From positions 1 to 64,000 of the forward strand of contig JBBAVI010000012.1 of assembly GCA_040397785.1 (NCBI GenBank): a stretch of 64,000 nucleotides of DNA, read 5' to 3'. A program made the position numbers and the translations under genes. The notes under the pieces are model-generated. The model was not told the DNA's origin and ran no database searches. It saw nothing but the letters and a program-made list of their open reading frames with translations. Positions 41,499 to 50,417 of this stretch are shown in pieces; the stretch's first letter is position 1, and the number at the start of each line of letters is the position of its first letter. Origin of the DNA: M3007 sp040397785. GTDB taxonomy: Bacteria > Bacteroidota > Bacteroidia > Chitinophagales > Saprospiraceae.

Positions 41499-42461
41499 AT
41501 GGCAAAAGATAAAACAAAACCCAAAACGGAGTTTCCCATTGACCCATCGGAGTTCTTGCACCATCCGCACGACCGATATGTTCGATTTGCTTTGCAAATT
41601 CGGGATTTAGCAATGGAATTTTTGCAATTTTCGTTGGATACGCGTACAAAAGCGCTTATTGATTGGGATTCACTCCAAATATCGAAGGAAAGCTATATCG
41701 ACGAAAAACTAAAGGCGCATTATTCTGATATCTGTTATACCGGATTGATGCACAATAATGAGCCGATCCGTATTGCTACACTGATAGAACACAAAAGCGA
41801 TCCACCCAGAAAAGGTGAACTAACGGTGCAATTGAATCGATACATTTTAAATTTATGGGTGAACGACTTGAACCATAGCCGTCCGCTCACCCTGACGATT
41901 CCAATTGTGCTTTATCATGGCAATACCACCTTGGCTAAAGAAACAACAAATAAGCTATTTTCCGGAGCCCCTGATTGGCTGCATGCATTCATTCCAAGCT
42001 TTGATTACATATTATTGGATTTGTCAAATCAAACCGAAGCGTCCTTCGAAGCGCTACAAATGTTATATTTGGGCAAATTCCTTACTGCGTTAAAGCACAG
42101 CAGGGATGACGATTATATTGCATTTTATTGGAAAAAATTCGTTATTTTTGCACCTAATCAGCGTGATCAAACCATTTTACGCCAATTTTCAGTGGCTACC
42201 GTGCTATACTTAAATGCAACATCAACCGTTTTTAATAAAAAAATAAAAAACATGGACAACTTGTTAACTACAGAAGAAAAAGCAGGTGTTAAACCTTACC
42301 TTTTCGAACTTCTTGATCAAAAGATGGAGGAAGGTATTGAAAAAGGCATGGAAAACACCATTCGTCTCTTTTTAATCAAAAATCCGAATTGGACGGATCA
42401 ACAAATCGCTGAATGCTTTGAGGTGACGATTGAATTTGTGGGCAAAATCCGAAAGAAGTAA
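41499..42461 (+). CDS. Rpn-family PD-(D/E)XK nuclease (transposase_31-like)
   Basis: A 320-residue protein related to the recombination-promoting nucleases (Rpn/YhgA). The nuclease core has Asp77 in AHYSDICYTG and the E-x-K pair (Glu97, Lys99) in IATLIEHKSDPP, preceded by FLHHPHDRYVRFAL. Family members cut DNA with little sequence specificity. The C-terminal 69 residues start at an internal ATG (42252, Met252) and read MDNLLTTEEKAGVKPYLF. A second copy of this tail is encoded separately just downstream. In E. coli, short products from internal starts of rpn genes restrain the full-length nuclease, so Met252 may be a second real start. The ATG at 41499 was chosen over the upstream extension to 41478. 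Confidence 0.85.
   Translation: MAKDKTKPKTEFPIDPSEFLHHPHDRYVRFALQIRDLAMEFLQFSLDTRTKALIDWDSLQISKESYIDEKLKAHYSDICYTGLMHNNEPIRIATLIEHKSDPPRKGELTVQLNRYILNLWVNDLNHSRPLTLTIPIVLYHGNTTLAKETTNKLFSGAPDWLHAFIPSFDYILLDLSNQTEASFEALQMLYLGKFLTALKHSRDDDYIAFYWKKFVIFAPNQRDQTILRQFSVATVLYLNATSTVFNKKIKNMDNLLTTEEKAGVKPYLFELLDQKMEEGIEKGMENTIRLFLIKNPNWTDQQIAECFEVTIEFVGKIRKK
42252..42461 (+). other. Possible intragenic start: short Rpn C-terminal product
   Basis: In-frame ATG within the Rpn gene, preceded by an A-rich stretch (AATAAAAAAC), would give a 69-residue protein made of the variable C-terminal region. Support comes from the fact that the neighbouring gene at 42477 begins at exactly the equivalent codon with the same first residues (MDNLLTTEEKA). 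This is inference; no separate promoter was identified. Confidence 0.4.
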
Positions 42462-42476
42462 GCTTCTAAGCAAGAT

Positions 42477-42734
42477 ATGGACAACTTGTTAACCACAGAA
42501 GAAAAAGCAAGTGCGAAACCCTACCTTTTCGAACTTTTTGATCAAAAAATGAGGGAAGGTTTTGAAATAGGTAGAGCGGAAGGTTTTGAAATAGGCAGAA
42601 CGGAGGGCAGAGCGGAAGGCACGGAAAACACCATTCGTCTCTTTGTAAACAAAAATCCGGATTGGACTGATCAGCAAATTGCTGAATGCTTTGAAGTAAC
42701 GATTGAATTTGTAGCCAAAATCCGAACGAAGTGA
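42477..42734 (+). CDS. Stand-alone copy of the Rpn C-terminal domain
   Basis: An 85-residue protein starting MDNLLTTEEKASAKPYLFEL and ending IAECFEVTIEFVAKIRTK, nearly identical to the last 69 residues of the adjacent Rpn protein. It differs by a 16-residue insertion of an imperfect repeat (FEIGRAEGFEIGRTEG, then RAEG), the EG-rich repeat expansion common in Rpn C-termini. It lies 15 nt after the Rpn stop and lacks any nuclease core. It could be the remnant of a second rpn copy. It could also be a free protein that pairs with and restrains the nuclease. Confidence 0.7.
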   Translation: MDNLLTTEEKASAKPYLFELFDQKMREGFEIGRAEGFEIGRTEGRAEGTENTIRLFVNKNPDWTDQQIAECFEVTIEFVAKIRTK

Positions 42735-42868
42735 TTCATTGATTTAGATTTTATACCCAAAGGCGGTCAGAAAAGATCGAATATATGGACTTGTAAATAT
42801 AAAATGTGTTAAAATAGGTTTATTTTCCCGGATCTAAAGGGTCCTTAAAAATAAATCAAAACAAATTA

Positions 42869-42899
42869 TTTGTTTTTCGGAATAGCCCTTTTACCTTAG
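42869..42899 (+). promoter_or_regulatory. Putative promoter of the SWIM-MoxR-vWA operon
   Basis: TTTG (42869-42872), a 19-nt spacer and TACCTTAG (42892-42899), which differs from the -7 consensus at one position. It lies 45 nt before the ATG at 42945. Confidence 0.5.
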
Positions 42900-42944
42900 C
42901 CCGCGAATTTGATCCACCATCATTTTAGACGCAGGAAAGCAACC

Positions 42945-44315
42945 ATGAACCGCCTTACCGATGCACAAATCGCTCAATTAGCCCCTAATTCAGCCGCTTT
43001 AAAGGCAGGCAAGGATCTGGCCAATTTGCGTAAATGGAGCGGTTTTGCCTATAACCAGCGCGTTTTATGGGGCGAAATTCAAGGTTCCGGTAAAGATCCA
43101 TACCGAACGCAGGTGGATTTAAACAATACAGCCTTTCAATGTTCCTGCCCAAGCAGAAAATTTCCTTGTAAACACGGCATTGCCTTGCTTTTTTTGTTTG
43201 GCAACAAATTCTCCCTTTTTAGAGAAAATAACGAGGAGCCCCAATGGGTAAACGATTGGATGCAAAAACGCCAAGAGAAATTAGCCCAAGGTGTCGAACC
43301 GAATCCTGCTGAAAACATCGAATTAGACCAAAAAACAATCGAAAAGCGCAACAAAGACAAAGCAAAACGCAAGGACGAGCGGCTTGCCCTTGAACTTGCG
43401 GGCGCAGACGAATTGGAACGTTTTTTAAAGGATTTGTTGCGTACCGGATTGCTTCAACTCCCCGAGAAGGGTAGTGCCTTTTTTGACCCAATGGTACGGC
43501 GTATGGTAGATGCCAAGGCAAATGGCTTGGCTAATTATGTGCGCAATTTCAACAAAATCAACTACTTCAATAATAACCAATGGCAAAGTAAAGCCCTTCA
43601 AAATGCCATAAAAGCCTGGACCTTAATTCAGGCCTTCAAAAGGGTAGGGGACCTGGATCCCGATATCCAGGAACAGATTTTCAGCCAATTAGGTAGAACG
43701 ATTAAGAAAAAGGACCTGATAGAAAACCCGGATGTCCTTACAGTCAAGGATCAATGGTTGTTGTTGGGAAAACGCTCAGATCCCATGGAGGATCAAATGA
43801 CCATGCACCGCTGCTGGTTATTGGGTTGTAACACCGGAAAATCGGCCGTTTTAATCGATTTTGAATCTCCTTTTGCACCTTACGAACCCTTGGTGGTAAC
43901 CGGAGCAATTTTGGAGGCCGAATTGGTGTTTTACCCTTCCAACGATCCTTTACGTGCCCAAATTAAAATCCAAGGTCGATCATACAATCAACTTCCGGCT
44001 GCAATTCCTTTTTTAACAGACTGGGCAGCGGCTCAGGCCCAGGTGGCGCAACAATTGGCGATTTCGCCCTGGGCAGATGATATACCTCAACTAGTACTTC
44101 AATTAAGGCTGGTAAAAGGCACTGATTCCTGGTATTTAATGGATCAAGCGGGTGCATTCTGGCCTGTCAATACGCTTTTTTCTGAAAATAAGATTTTTTA
44201 CATACTAGCCGTTTCTGGTGCGAACCCTTTGGATATGAGTTTGTTGCGCATGGGGGATACCGTCTTCCCTTTGGGTATCTTTACGGAGAACACCTATCAA
44301 ATGATACCGCAATGA
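42945..44315 (+). CDS. SWIM zinc-finger protein of MoxR-vWA operon
   Basis: A 456-residue protein; the ATG at 42945 was chosen over a GTG/ATT-type extension to 42909. The SWIM zinc motif C-x-C-x6-C-x-H is at residues 66-77 (CSCPSRKFPCKH), followed by GIALLFLFGNKFSLF. A basic, charged linker of about 60 residues (KTIEKRNKDKAKRKDERLAL) leads to a helical and beta-rich C-terminal part of unknown fold. SWIM domains bind DNA or proteins. In other bacteria SWIM proteins of this type head clusters with DUF5691, AAA, DUF5682 and vWA genes, as here. Its last codon overlaps the next gene's ATG (ATGA). Confidence 0.88.
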   Translation: MNRLTDAQIAQLAPNSAALKAGKDLANLRKWSGFAYNQRVLWGEIQGSGKDPYRTQVDLNNTAFQCSCPSRKFPCKHGIALLFLFGNKFSLFRENNEEPQWVNDWMQKRQEKLAQGVEPNPAENIELDQKTIEKRNKDKAKRKDERLALELAGADELERFLKDLLRTGLLQLPEKGSAFFDPMVRRMVDAKANGLANYVRNFNKINYFNNNQWQSKALQNAIKAWTLIQAFKRVGDLDPDIQEQIFSQLGRTIKKKDLIENPDVLTVKDQWLLLGKRSDPMEDQMTMHRCWLLGCNTGKSAVLIDFESPFAPYEPLVVTGAILEAELVFYPSNDPLRAQIKIQGRSYNQLPAAIPFLTDWAAAQAQVAQQLAISPWADDIPQLVLQLRLVKGTDSWYLMDQAGAFWPVNTLFSENKIFYILAVSGANPLDMSLLRMGDTVFPLGIFTENTYQMIPQ

Positions 44316-45883
44316 ACCAATGGGACCAATTGGTAAAAACAGCCCTGTTGGGTACCGAAAAGTCGGAATTCAACCTGAAATCCCTGCCGGATGCAATTCG
44401 GGCATACACGGAAAATGCTCCGGAAAAAGACCCCGAAGCACGGTTTTATACAGCCGCTTCTCTGGTATATCTCTACGAAAAAGCCGGTCAATTGCCCGAA
44501 AACACCCCAATACCCTTGTTGGATCCAGCACCGGATGAAACAGATGTTGTTTGTCCACCAGCAGTGGAGCAGTTATTAGAAACCCTGCTTTTGGAGCAAA
44601 ATCGACAAGTAACCCTGCTGGCTTATTGTTTCCAACAAATTGCCCGAAAACACTGGGTACTTCCATACACCCAACTTACCGCTATTTTTAATTTGTCAAT
44701 CTCTCCCGGCTTCAAAAACTTGCAACCCTTTTTACACCCAATATATGGCAACCGTGGCGCCTGGTTGGTCAGTTTAAATACTTCCTGGAAAGTTTTGACT
44801 CCCAACGCGACGGATCAGATTTGGGAAACAGGCTCCTTGGTTGAACGTCGCAAGTGGCTCATTGCCATGCGTTTAGAGCATCCTGACCAATTTCTGGCCC
44901 TGCTTAAAACAACCATCGAGCAGGAACGCAACGCCCGGGAACGCAAGGAGTGGATCCGCATTTTAAATGGCCAGTTATCTGCCGAGGAATTGCTTTTTAT
45001 ACAGGATTTATACGAGCAATTGCCAGTACCCAAGGAACACGATAAGCCGATCATATTGGAAACCCGACGATTACTGACAGAAATGCTACTGAGTACGCCG
45101 CTTTCTTTGCTCAGTAAGGATGTGGCTGTCAAATTGGAGCGCTACGTGCCGTTGCAAAAGCGTATTTTAGGGATGCGTGCCAAAATTTCCATTGAAATTC
45201 CAGCGCAACATGATGATTTTCTTTGTCCCGAAATTATGGTGCAACAATTTGGATTTGAAGCAGTTAACCCATCCCCGGGCTTGAGTACTACAGAGTTTTG
45301 GTTCTGCGAATTGGCGCGCTGTATACACCCGATTGTTTGGGAAACGGTATTTAAAGACCGCCCTTGGTCTGAAATCCTGGGCGCTTTTGCAAAAACAAAT
45401 GCGCGTCATTCCGGAAGTAAACTGCCCTTGCTCCAACACGTCGCGCATGCGCTTGCGCGTACGAAGTACCGAAAAGGTATTCTCGCCTATGTGCAGGAAT
45501 ATGGTGTTGATGAGGCCAATTACTTCATGCTAAATGCTTTACACAATGAGGAGTTGGAAAAAATGGTCATGAATCAGTCTCAAGGTATCCTGCCCGACTA
45601 CCTGAAAGAAGTGATGCAACGCCCCAATTGGACCTGGTCTAAGCCCTTTAGCCGTTTCGTATTGCAGTGCTTTATTGCGCCACGCACCAACGGCATTCAA
45701 TATCAAGAATATGTTAAAATGTTATCCATGCATATTCATTTGGATTTAAGCATGTTGTCCGAACTGGAAGTCCTGCGCGACCAACCATCCAAAAACCCGT
45801 TAGAACAACAAATGCAACGCAGTTTGATTGTTCCTCTGATTCACCTTTTACAACTAAGAAAAAGCATAAAAAATCTTATATGA
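44312..45883 (+). CDS. DUF5691 family protein
   Basis: A 523-residue, mostly alpha-helical cytoplasmic protein beginning WDQLVKTALLGTEKSEF, the characteristic opening of DUF5691. Conserved features include FLHPIYGNRGAWLVSLNTSW and regularly spaced helices suggestive of HEAT-like repeats (VERRKWLIAMRLEHPDQFLA). No enzymatic motif was seen. It probably acts as a scaffold or adaptor for the AAA ATPase encoded next. The ATG overlaps the preceding stop by 4 nt, and the end overlaps the MoxR gene by 4 nt. Confidence 0.85.
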   Translation: MNQWDQLVKTALLGTEKSEFNLKSLPDAIRAYTENAPEKDPEARFYTAASLVYLYEKAGQLPENTPIPLLDPAPDETDVVCPPAVEQLLETLLLEQNRQVTLLAYCFQQIARKHWVLPYTQLTAIFNLSISPGFKNLQPFLHPIYGNRGAWLVSLNTSWKVLTPNATDQIWETGSLVERRKWLIAMRLEHPDQFLALLKTTIEQERNARERKEWIRILNGQLSAEELLFIQDLYEQLPVPKEHDKPIILETRRLLTEMLLSTPLSLLSKDVAVKLERYVPLQKRILGMRAKISIEIPAQHDDFLCPEIMVQQFGFEAVNPSPGLSTTEFWFCELARCIHPIVWETVFKDRPWSEILGAFAKTNARHSGSKLPLLQHVAHALARTKYRKGILAYVQEYGVDEANYFMLNALHNEELEKMVMNQSQGILPDYLKEVMQRPNWTWSKPFSRFVLQCFIAPRTNGIQYQEYVKMLSMHIHLDLSMLSELEVLRDQPSKNPLEQQMQRSLIVPLIHLLQLRKSIKNLI

Positions 45884-46962
45884 AAACCATTCTACGTCAA
45901 CATGTTGAGGAGCAATTTGCCCATGAACTGGAGGAACTTAAAAGGCAGGACAGCGGCCATCGACCACCCAATTGGTTAATGTCTCCCCGTTCGGTACTAA
46001 CCTATATCATGGGCGGAAAATTGAAAAATGGTTTTGAAATAAGCCCAAAATACATCGGCAATGGCCGACTGATTGAAATAGCATTAGCAACCCTCACCAC
46101 CGACCGCGCTTTATTGTTGTATGGACTTCCAGGAACGGCCAAATCGTGGGTATCAGAGCATTTATCTGCTGCAATTTCCGGGGATTCAACTTTGTTGATA
46201 CAAGGTACAGCAGGTACCAGCGAGGATGCAATCCGTTATGGCTGGAATTATGCACGCCTGATCGCAGAAGGTCCGTCCGAAAAAGCTTTGGTGGAAACAC
46301 CCATGATGCGTGCCATGCAGGATGGTAAAATTGCTCGTTTGGAGGAACTCACCCGCATCGGCTCGGATGTGCAGGATACGCTGATTACTATTTTATCGGA
46401 AAAAACCATGCCCGTACCCGAATTAAACATGGAAATTCAGGCCGTGGAAGGTTTTAATGTTATCGCGACGGCCAACAACCGCGACAAAGGCGTAAACGAA
46501 CTTTCCGGAGCCTTGAAACGTCGCTTCAACACAGTGATACTACCCACACCGGATACCGTTGAAGAGGAAGTAACCATTGTGCAGCAACGTTCAGCCAGTT
46601 TGGCGAAGACCTACCAAATACCCGCTGAAGTACCTGCTTTACAGGAAATTCAACGGATTGTAACCATTTTCAGGGAGTTGCGTTCGGGTGTTTCAGCGGA
46701 TGGCAAAACCAAAATTAAAATGCCCAGCGGCGCCATGAGCACAGCGGAGGCCATTTCGGTGGTAAACAGTGGGGTAGCACTTGCAGCACATTTCGGCGAT
46801 GGTCGACTCAATGCTGCCGATTTAGCGGCTGGATTAGTAGGTTCGGTGGTAAAGGACCCTGTGCAGGACAAGTTGGTTTGGAATGAATACCTCGAAACCA
46901 TTTTAAAAACCCGCGAAGGCTGGAAAGATTTGTACCGTGCCTGCAAAGAGATCAATATTTAA
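45880..46962 (+). CDS. MoxR-type AAA+ ATPase
   Basis: A 360-residue AAA+ protein. Walker A is GLPGTAKS (residues 82-89), with Ser in the last position where Thr is usual. The Walker B region reads IARLEELTR (151-159), with Glu155-Glu156 rather than Asp-Glu. Sensor 1 is IATANNRD (Asn199/Asn200), and the arginine finger is in GALKRRFN (Arg214/Arg215). MoxR ATPases remodel or activate metalloenzymes and other targets with vWA partners, and a vWA gene ends this operon. It overlaps the DUF5691 gene by 4 nt and the DUF5682 gene follows after 3 nt. Confidence 0.92.
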   Translation: MKTILRQHVEEQFAHELEELKRQDSGHRPPNWLMSPRSVLTYIMGGKLKNGFEISPKYIGNGRLIEIALATLTTDRALLLYGLPGTAKSWVSEHLSAAISGDSTLLIQGTAGTSEDAIRYGWNYARLIAEGPSEKALVETPMMRAMQDGKIARLEELTRIGSDVQDTLITILSEKTMPVPELNMEIQAVEGFNVIATANNRDKGVNELSGALKRRFNTVILPTPDTVEEEVTIVQQRSASLAKTYQIPAEVPALQEIQRIVTIFRELRSGVSADGKTKIKMPSGAMSTAEAISVVNSGVALAAHFGDGRLNAADLAAGLVGSVVKDPVQDKLVWNEYLETILKTREGWKDLYRACKEINI

Positions 46963-46965
46963 TCC

Positions 46966-49242
46966 ATGGCAATTCACCTTTTAGGCATTCGACATCACGG
47001 GGTTGGTTCGGCCAAAAATGTGCGCGCCATGCTGCAACAAATCCAGCCAGACATTATCCTGGTGGAAGGTCCGCCAGAGATGGACACCGTGGTGCAATGG
47101 ATTGGGGCAGCGGATCTGCAGCCACCGGTCGCTGCTTTGTGTTATGATGAAGCGCTGCCACAAAGAGCCGCTTTTTACCCGTTTTCGGGATTTTCTCCTG
47201 AATGGCAGGCAATGCTATATGCCCATCAGCATAAAATTCCGGTGCGCATGATGGATTTGCCTTTAAGTATTGCCTGGCAAATGCGGTATGCCGAACCGCC
47301 AGCAGATGCGGAAGTAACGCCCGATCCAGAAACTGTAGAGGCCGCTGATTTTATCGATTTTATGCCGACCCCCCGCGACCCTATCGCCCATTTTGCCCAT
47401 ATTGCCGGATATAAAAATTCGGAATTGTGGTGGGAGCATCAGTTTGAGCAACAATATCACGCAGACCAACCGGCCACCCATTTCGAGGCGGTGCTTTTGA
47501 TGATGCAGACCTTGCGAAATGCCGGCATTGCTTCATCTATGGATGCCGAAAATACACACCGGGAAGCTTACATGTCGCAAATTATCCGAAAAGCGCAAAA
47601 CGAACTTTATCAGAATATTGTAGTGGTATGTGGTGCCTGGCATGCGCCAGCATTGCTTGATTTAAAATCCACTGAAAAAGCCCATGCGCAAATATTAAAA
47701 AAACTGCCCAAAAGTAAAATCAAGGTAAAAGCCACCTGGGTGCCCTGGACAAACAACCGACTCTCTTTCGCCAGTGGATATGGCGCAGGGATCACCTCGC
47801 CCGGTTGGTATCACCATTTATGGGAGCACCCAAACGATGAAGGACAACGCTGGCTGACCAAAGTGGCACATTTGTTTCGGGAAAAAAAGATGGACATTTC
47901 AACCGCGCATGTGATTGAAGCGTTTCGTCTTACGCAATCACTGGCTGCCTTGCGCAATTTGCCAAGGCCGGGTCTGATTGAAATGAACGAAGCAACCACC
48001 ACGGTAATGTGTATGGGCGATACCATTTTATTGGAACTCGTTCATAAAGAACTCATTGTAGGTAATATATTGGGAAATGTCCCGGAAGGTTTGCCCAAAT
48101 TACCCCTTCAAGCCGATTTTGAGGATATCGTGCGTAAACTCAGAATACCGCTATCGGCAGAAAAGAAAGAAAAGGCCCTGAACCTGCGCGAGGAAAATGA
48201 CTTAAAACGATCCATTTTCTTTTACCGCTTGCAAGTCCTGGGCATTACCTGGGCGCGACCTATTTCCAGCAATTCCAAAGGTACTTTTAAAGAAGTATGG
48301 GAACTCCACTGGAACCCGGAAATGCTTATTTCCCTGATTGAAATGGGTATTTGGGGCAATACGGTGGAACTTGCGGCTACGAATTTTTTACAGGATAAGG
48401 CAAAGCGCAGTCTCGTAATCAGCGAGTTATCCGCCATGATCAGTCAGGCGATCCCCGCTGAACTGTTTACCGTAATTGAAGATTTGCTCTATTATATTAA
48501 TCAGCAAGCCACGGTTTCATCGGATATTGCCGAATTGATGGCCGCTTTAATCCCACTCGCCGAATTGGGGCGATACGGAAATGTACGCAAGTCGGACCTG
48601 GAAGCCGTCAACAAGTTAATCGATGGCTTGGTGGTACGTATCAGTATTGGCTTGCCCAATGCGACCTATGGCTTAGACGATGACACCGCGCAAAAAATGT
48701 TCGATCTGATTCGAAAGGTAAACGATGCACTGCGCGTATTGGAGCGGGCCGACCTTTCGGAACAGTGGCACCATAGTTTGATGAAAATTGCCGAAAAAGA
48801 CGGCATTCCGCCTGTTATTGCTGGCTGTACCTGCCGTTTGTTGTTTGACGCCCACAAAATAGAACGGAGCGAAACCGCACGACAGGTGCGTTTGGCCCTT
48901 TCTTATGGACATTTACCCACGTTCTCGGCTGCTTGGCTCGAAGGCTTTTTAAAAGGCAGCGGTATGATTTTATTGTACGATGATGTGCTATGGAATTTGC
49001 TACACACATGGGTAGCCGAATTAAGTGAAGATGCTTTCGTGCAATTGATGCCCATTATGCGCCGTACTTTTTCACGGTTTGAAACAGGAGAACGCAAAAA
49101 ATTAGGTGAAAAAGCAAAAAAGGGTACCATTTTATTTGCCGAATCAAACAATACAGAAGCATTTGACGCGCGTTTCGATCCGGCATTGGCCGAATTAGCG
49201 CTTCCATTTACCGCAAAACTACTTGGCCTAAAACATGCATGA
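46966..49242 (+). CDS. DUF5682 family protein, TraB/TIKI-like N-terminus
   Basis: A 758-residue cytoplasmic protein. The N-terminal ~260 residues have the GxxH pattern of the TraB/TIKI/EreA superfamily. GIRHHGVGSA (7-16) is followed by an E in LVEGPPEMD (34-40), Arg199-Glu200 in HREAYM, and a second GxxH in VCGAWHAPAL (223-226). These residues place a possible metal site or hydrolase centre in the expected fold. The remaining ~500 residues are helical repeats (SLIEMGIWGNTVELAATNFL and similar) likely used for protein contacts. It probably works with the MoxR and vWA partners. Overlaps the vWA gene by 8 nt. Confidence 0.85.
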   Translation: MAIHLLGIRHHGVGSAKNVRAMLQQIQPDIILVEGPPEMDTVVQWIGAADLQPPVAALCYDEALPQRAAFYPFSGFSPEWQAMLYAHQHKIPVRMMDLPLSIAWQMRYAEPPADAEVTPDPETVEAADFIDFMPTPRDPIAHFAHIAGYKNSELWWEHQFEQQYHADQPATHFEAVLLMMQTLRNAGIASSMDAENTHREAYMSQIIRKAQNELYQNIVVVCGAWHAPALLDLKSTEKAHAQILKKLPKSKIKVKATWVPWTNNRLSFASGYGAGITSPGWYHHLWEHPNDEGQRWLTKVAHLFREKKMDISTAHVIEAFRLTQSLAALRNLPRPGLIEMNEATTTVMCMGDTILLELVHKELIVGNILGNVPEGLPKLPLQADFEDIVRKLRIPLSAEKKEKALNLREENDLKRSIFFYRLQVLGITWARPISSNSKGTFKEVWELHWNPEMLISLIEMGIWGNTVELAATNFLQDKAKRSLVISELSAMISQAIPAELFTVIEDLLYYINQQATVSSDIAELMAALIPLAELGRYGNVRKSDLEAVNKLIDGLVVRISIGLPNATYGLDDDTAQKMFDLIRKVNDALRVLERADLSEQWHHSLMKIAEKDGIPPVIAGCTCRLLFDAHKIERSETARQVRLALSYGHLPTFSAAWLEGFLKGSGMILLYDDVLWNLLHTWVAELSEDAFVQLMPIMRRTFSRFETGERKKLGEKAKKGTILFAESNNTEAFDARFDPALAELALPFTAKLLGLKHA

Positions 49243-50413
49243 ATCAACTTTGAAACGCTGGCGCCTAATCCTGGGTGGCGATGAAGCCGATGGCACCGAT
49301 GTAAAACTCTCTGGCGAGGAAGCGGGCATGGATGCGGCGCTCGATGCACTTTATGAATTTGAGCGCAAGCAAAAGTTTGATTATCCCGGCGAAAAAGGGC
49401 AAGGGGGCAGCGAACGTTCACAACCTAATATCGCTCGTTGGTTAGGGGACATTCGGCGCTATTTTCCGCAGTCTGTTGTACAGGTAATTCAAAATGATGC
49501 CTTAAAACAACCTGAATTGCAGCGCAAACTGATGTTTGAGCCTGAAATACTGGAACAAGCGACCCCGGATGTGCATTTGGTGGCTACTTTGCTCGAATTG
49601 GGCACCATGATCCCATCTAAAACCAAGGATACTGCACGCCGGGTAGTGCAAAAGGTGGTAGACGATTTGATGCGAAAATTGGAACAAAAAATGATTCAAG
49701 CCATCACGGGTGCCTTGCACCGGAGTACGCGCAACCGCCGCCCACGCCTGCAAGAAATGGATTGGAATACCACGATCCGGAAAAACCTGAAACACTATCA
49801 GCCAGACTTCAAAACGATTATTCCTGAACAACGATTTGGCTTTGGAAGGAAGAATCGCAAGTCGTTGAAAGATATCGTTTTATGTGTCGACCAAAGTGGC
49901 TCAATGGGTACATCCGTTGTGTATTCCGGTATTTTTGGCGCTGTATTGGCCACCATACCAACGGTTAAAACACAAATGGTCGTATTTGATACAGCCGTAG
50001 TTGACCTTACCGAGGAACTAAAAGATCCGGTTGATTTATTGTTTGGGGTACAATTGGGAGGCGGGACCGATATTAATTTGGCTTTAAAATACTGTCAGTC
50101 TATCATGACCAAGCCGAACGACACCATTTTGGTGATGATTACCGATTTGTACGAGGGCGGAAATGAACGGGAAATGCGTCAGCGCATGCAGGATATAACC
50201 GATTCGGGTATTCAATTGATCGTCTTATTGGCTTTAAATGATGATGGATCGCCTTCTTTCGACCGAAACAACGCCCATTTCTTAGCAAAATTGGGCGTGC
50301 CGGTCTTTGCCTGCACGCCCGATCTATTTCCAGATCTAATGTCTGCCGCAATCTCGAGACAAGACCTTCACCAATGGGCTGGTGAAAACGAAGTGGTACT
50401 TAAAGGCGCTTAG
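49235..50413 (+). CDS. CoxE-like vWA-domain protein
   Basis: A 392-residue protein with a helical N-terminal region (1-210) and a C-terminal von Willebrand A domain. The metal-ion-dependent adhesion site is intact: D219-x-S221-x-S223 (DQSGSMG), Thr278 (GGGTDIN) and Asp304 (ITDLYEGG), so it should bind Mg2+ and a partner's acidic residue. The N-terminal motif WRLILGGDEADG is typical of vWA partners of MoxR ATPases. No signal peptide, so cytoplasmic. It is the last gene of the coupled five-gene unit; the convergent TlpA-like gene ends 4 bp beyond. Confidence 0.92.
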   Translation: MHESTLKRWRLILGGDEADGTDVKLSGEEAGMDAALDALYEFERKQKFDYPGEKGQGGSERSQPNIARWLGDIRRYFPQSVVQVIQNDALKQPELQRKLMFEPEILEQATPDVHLVATLLELGTMIPSKTKDTARRVVQKVVDDLMRKLEQKMIQAITGALHRSTRNRRPRLQEMDWNTTIRKNLKHYQPDFKTIIPEQRFGFGRKNRKSLKDIVLCVDQSGSMGTSVVYSGIFGAVLATIPTVKTQMVVFDTAVVDLTEELKDPVDLLFGVQLGGGTDINLALKYCQSIMTKPNDTILVMITDLYEGGNEREMRQRMQDITDSGIQLIVLLALNDDGSPSFDRNNAHFLAKLGVPVFACTPDLFPDLMSAAISRQDLHQWAGENEVVLKGA

Positions 50414-50417
50414 CCAT

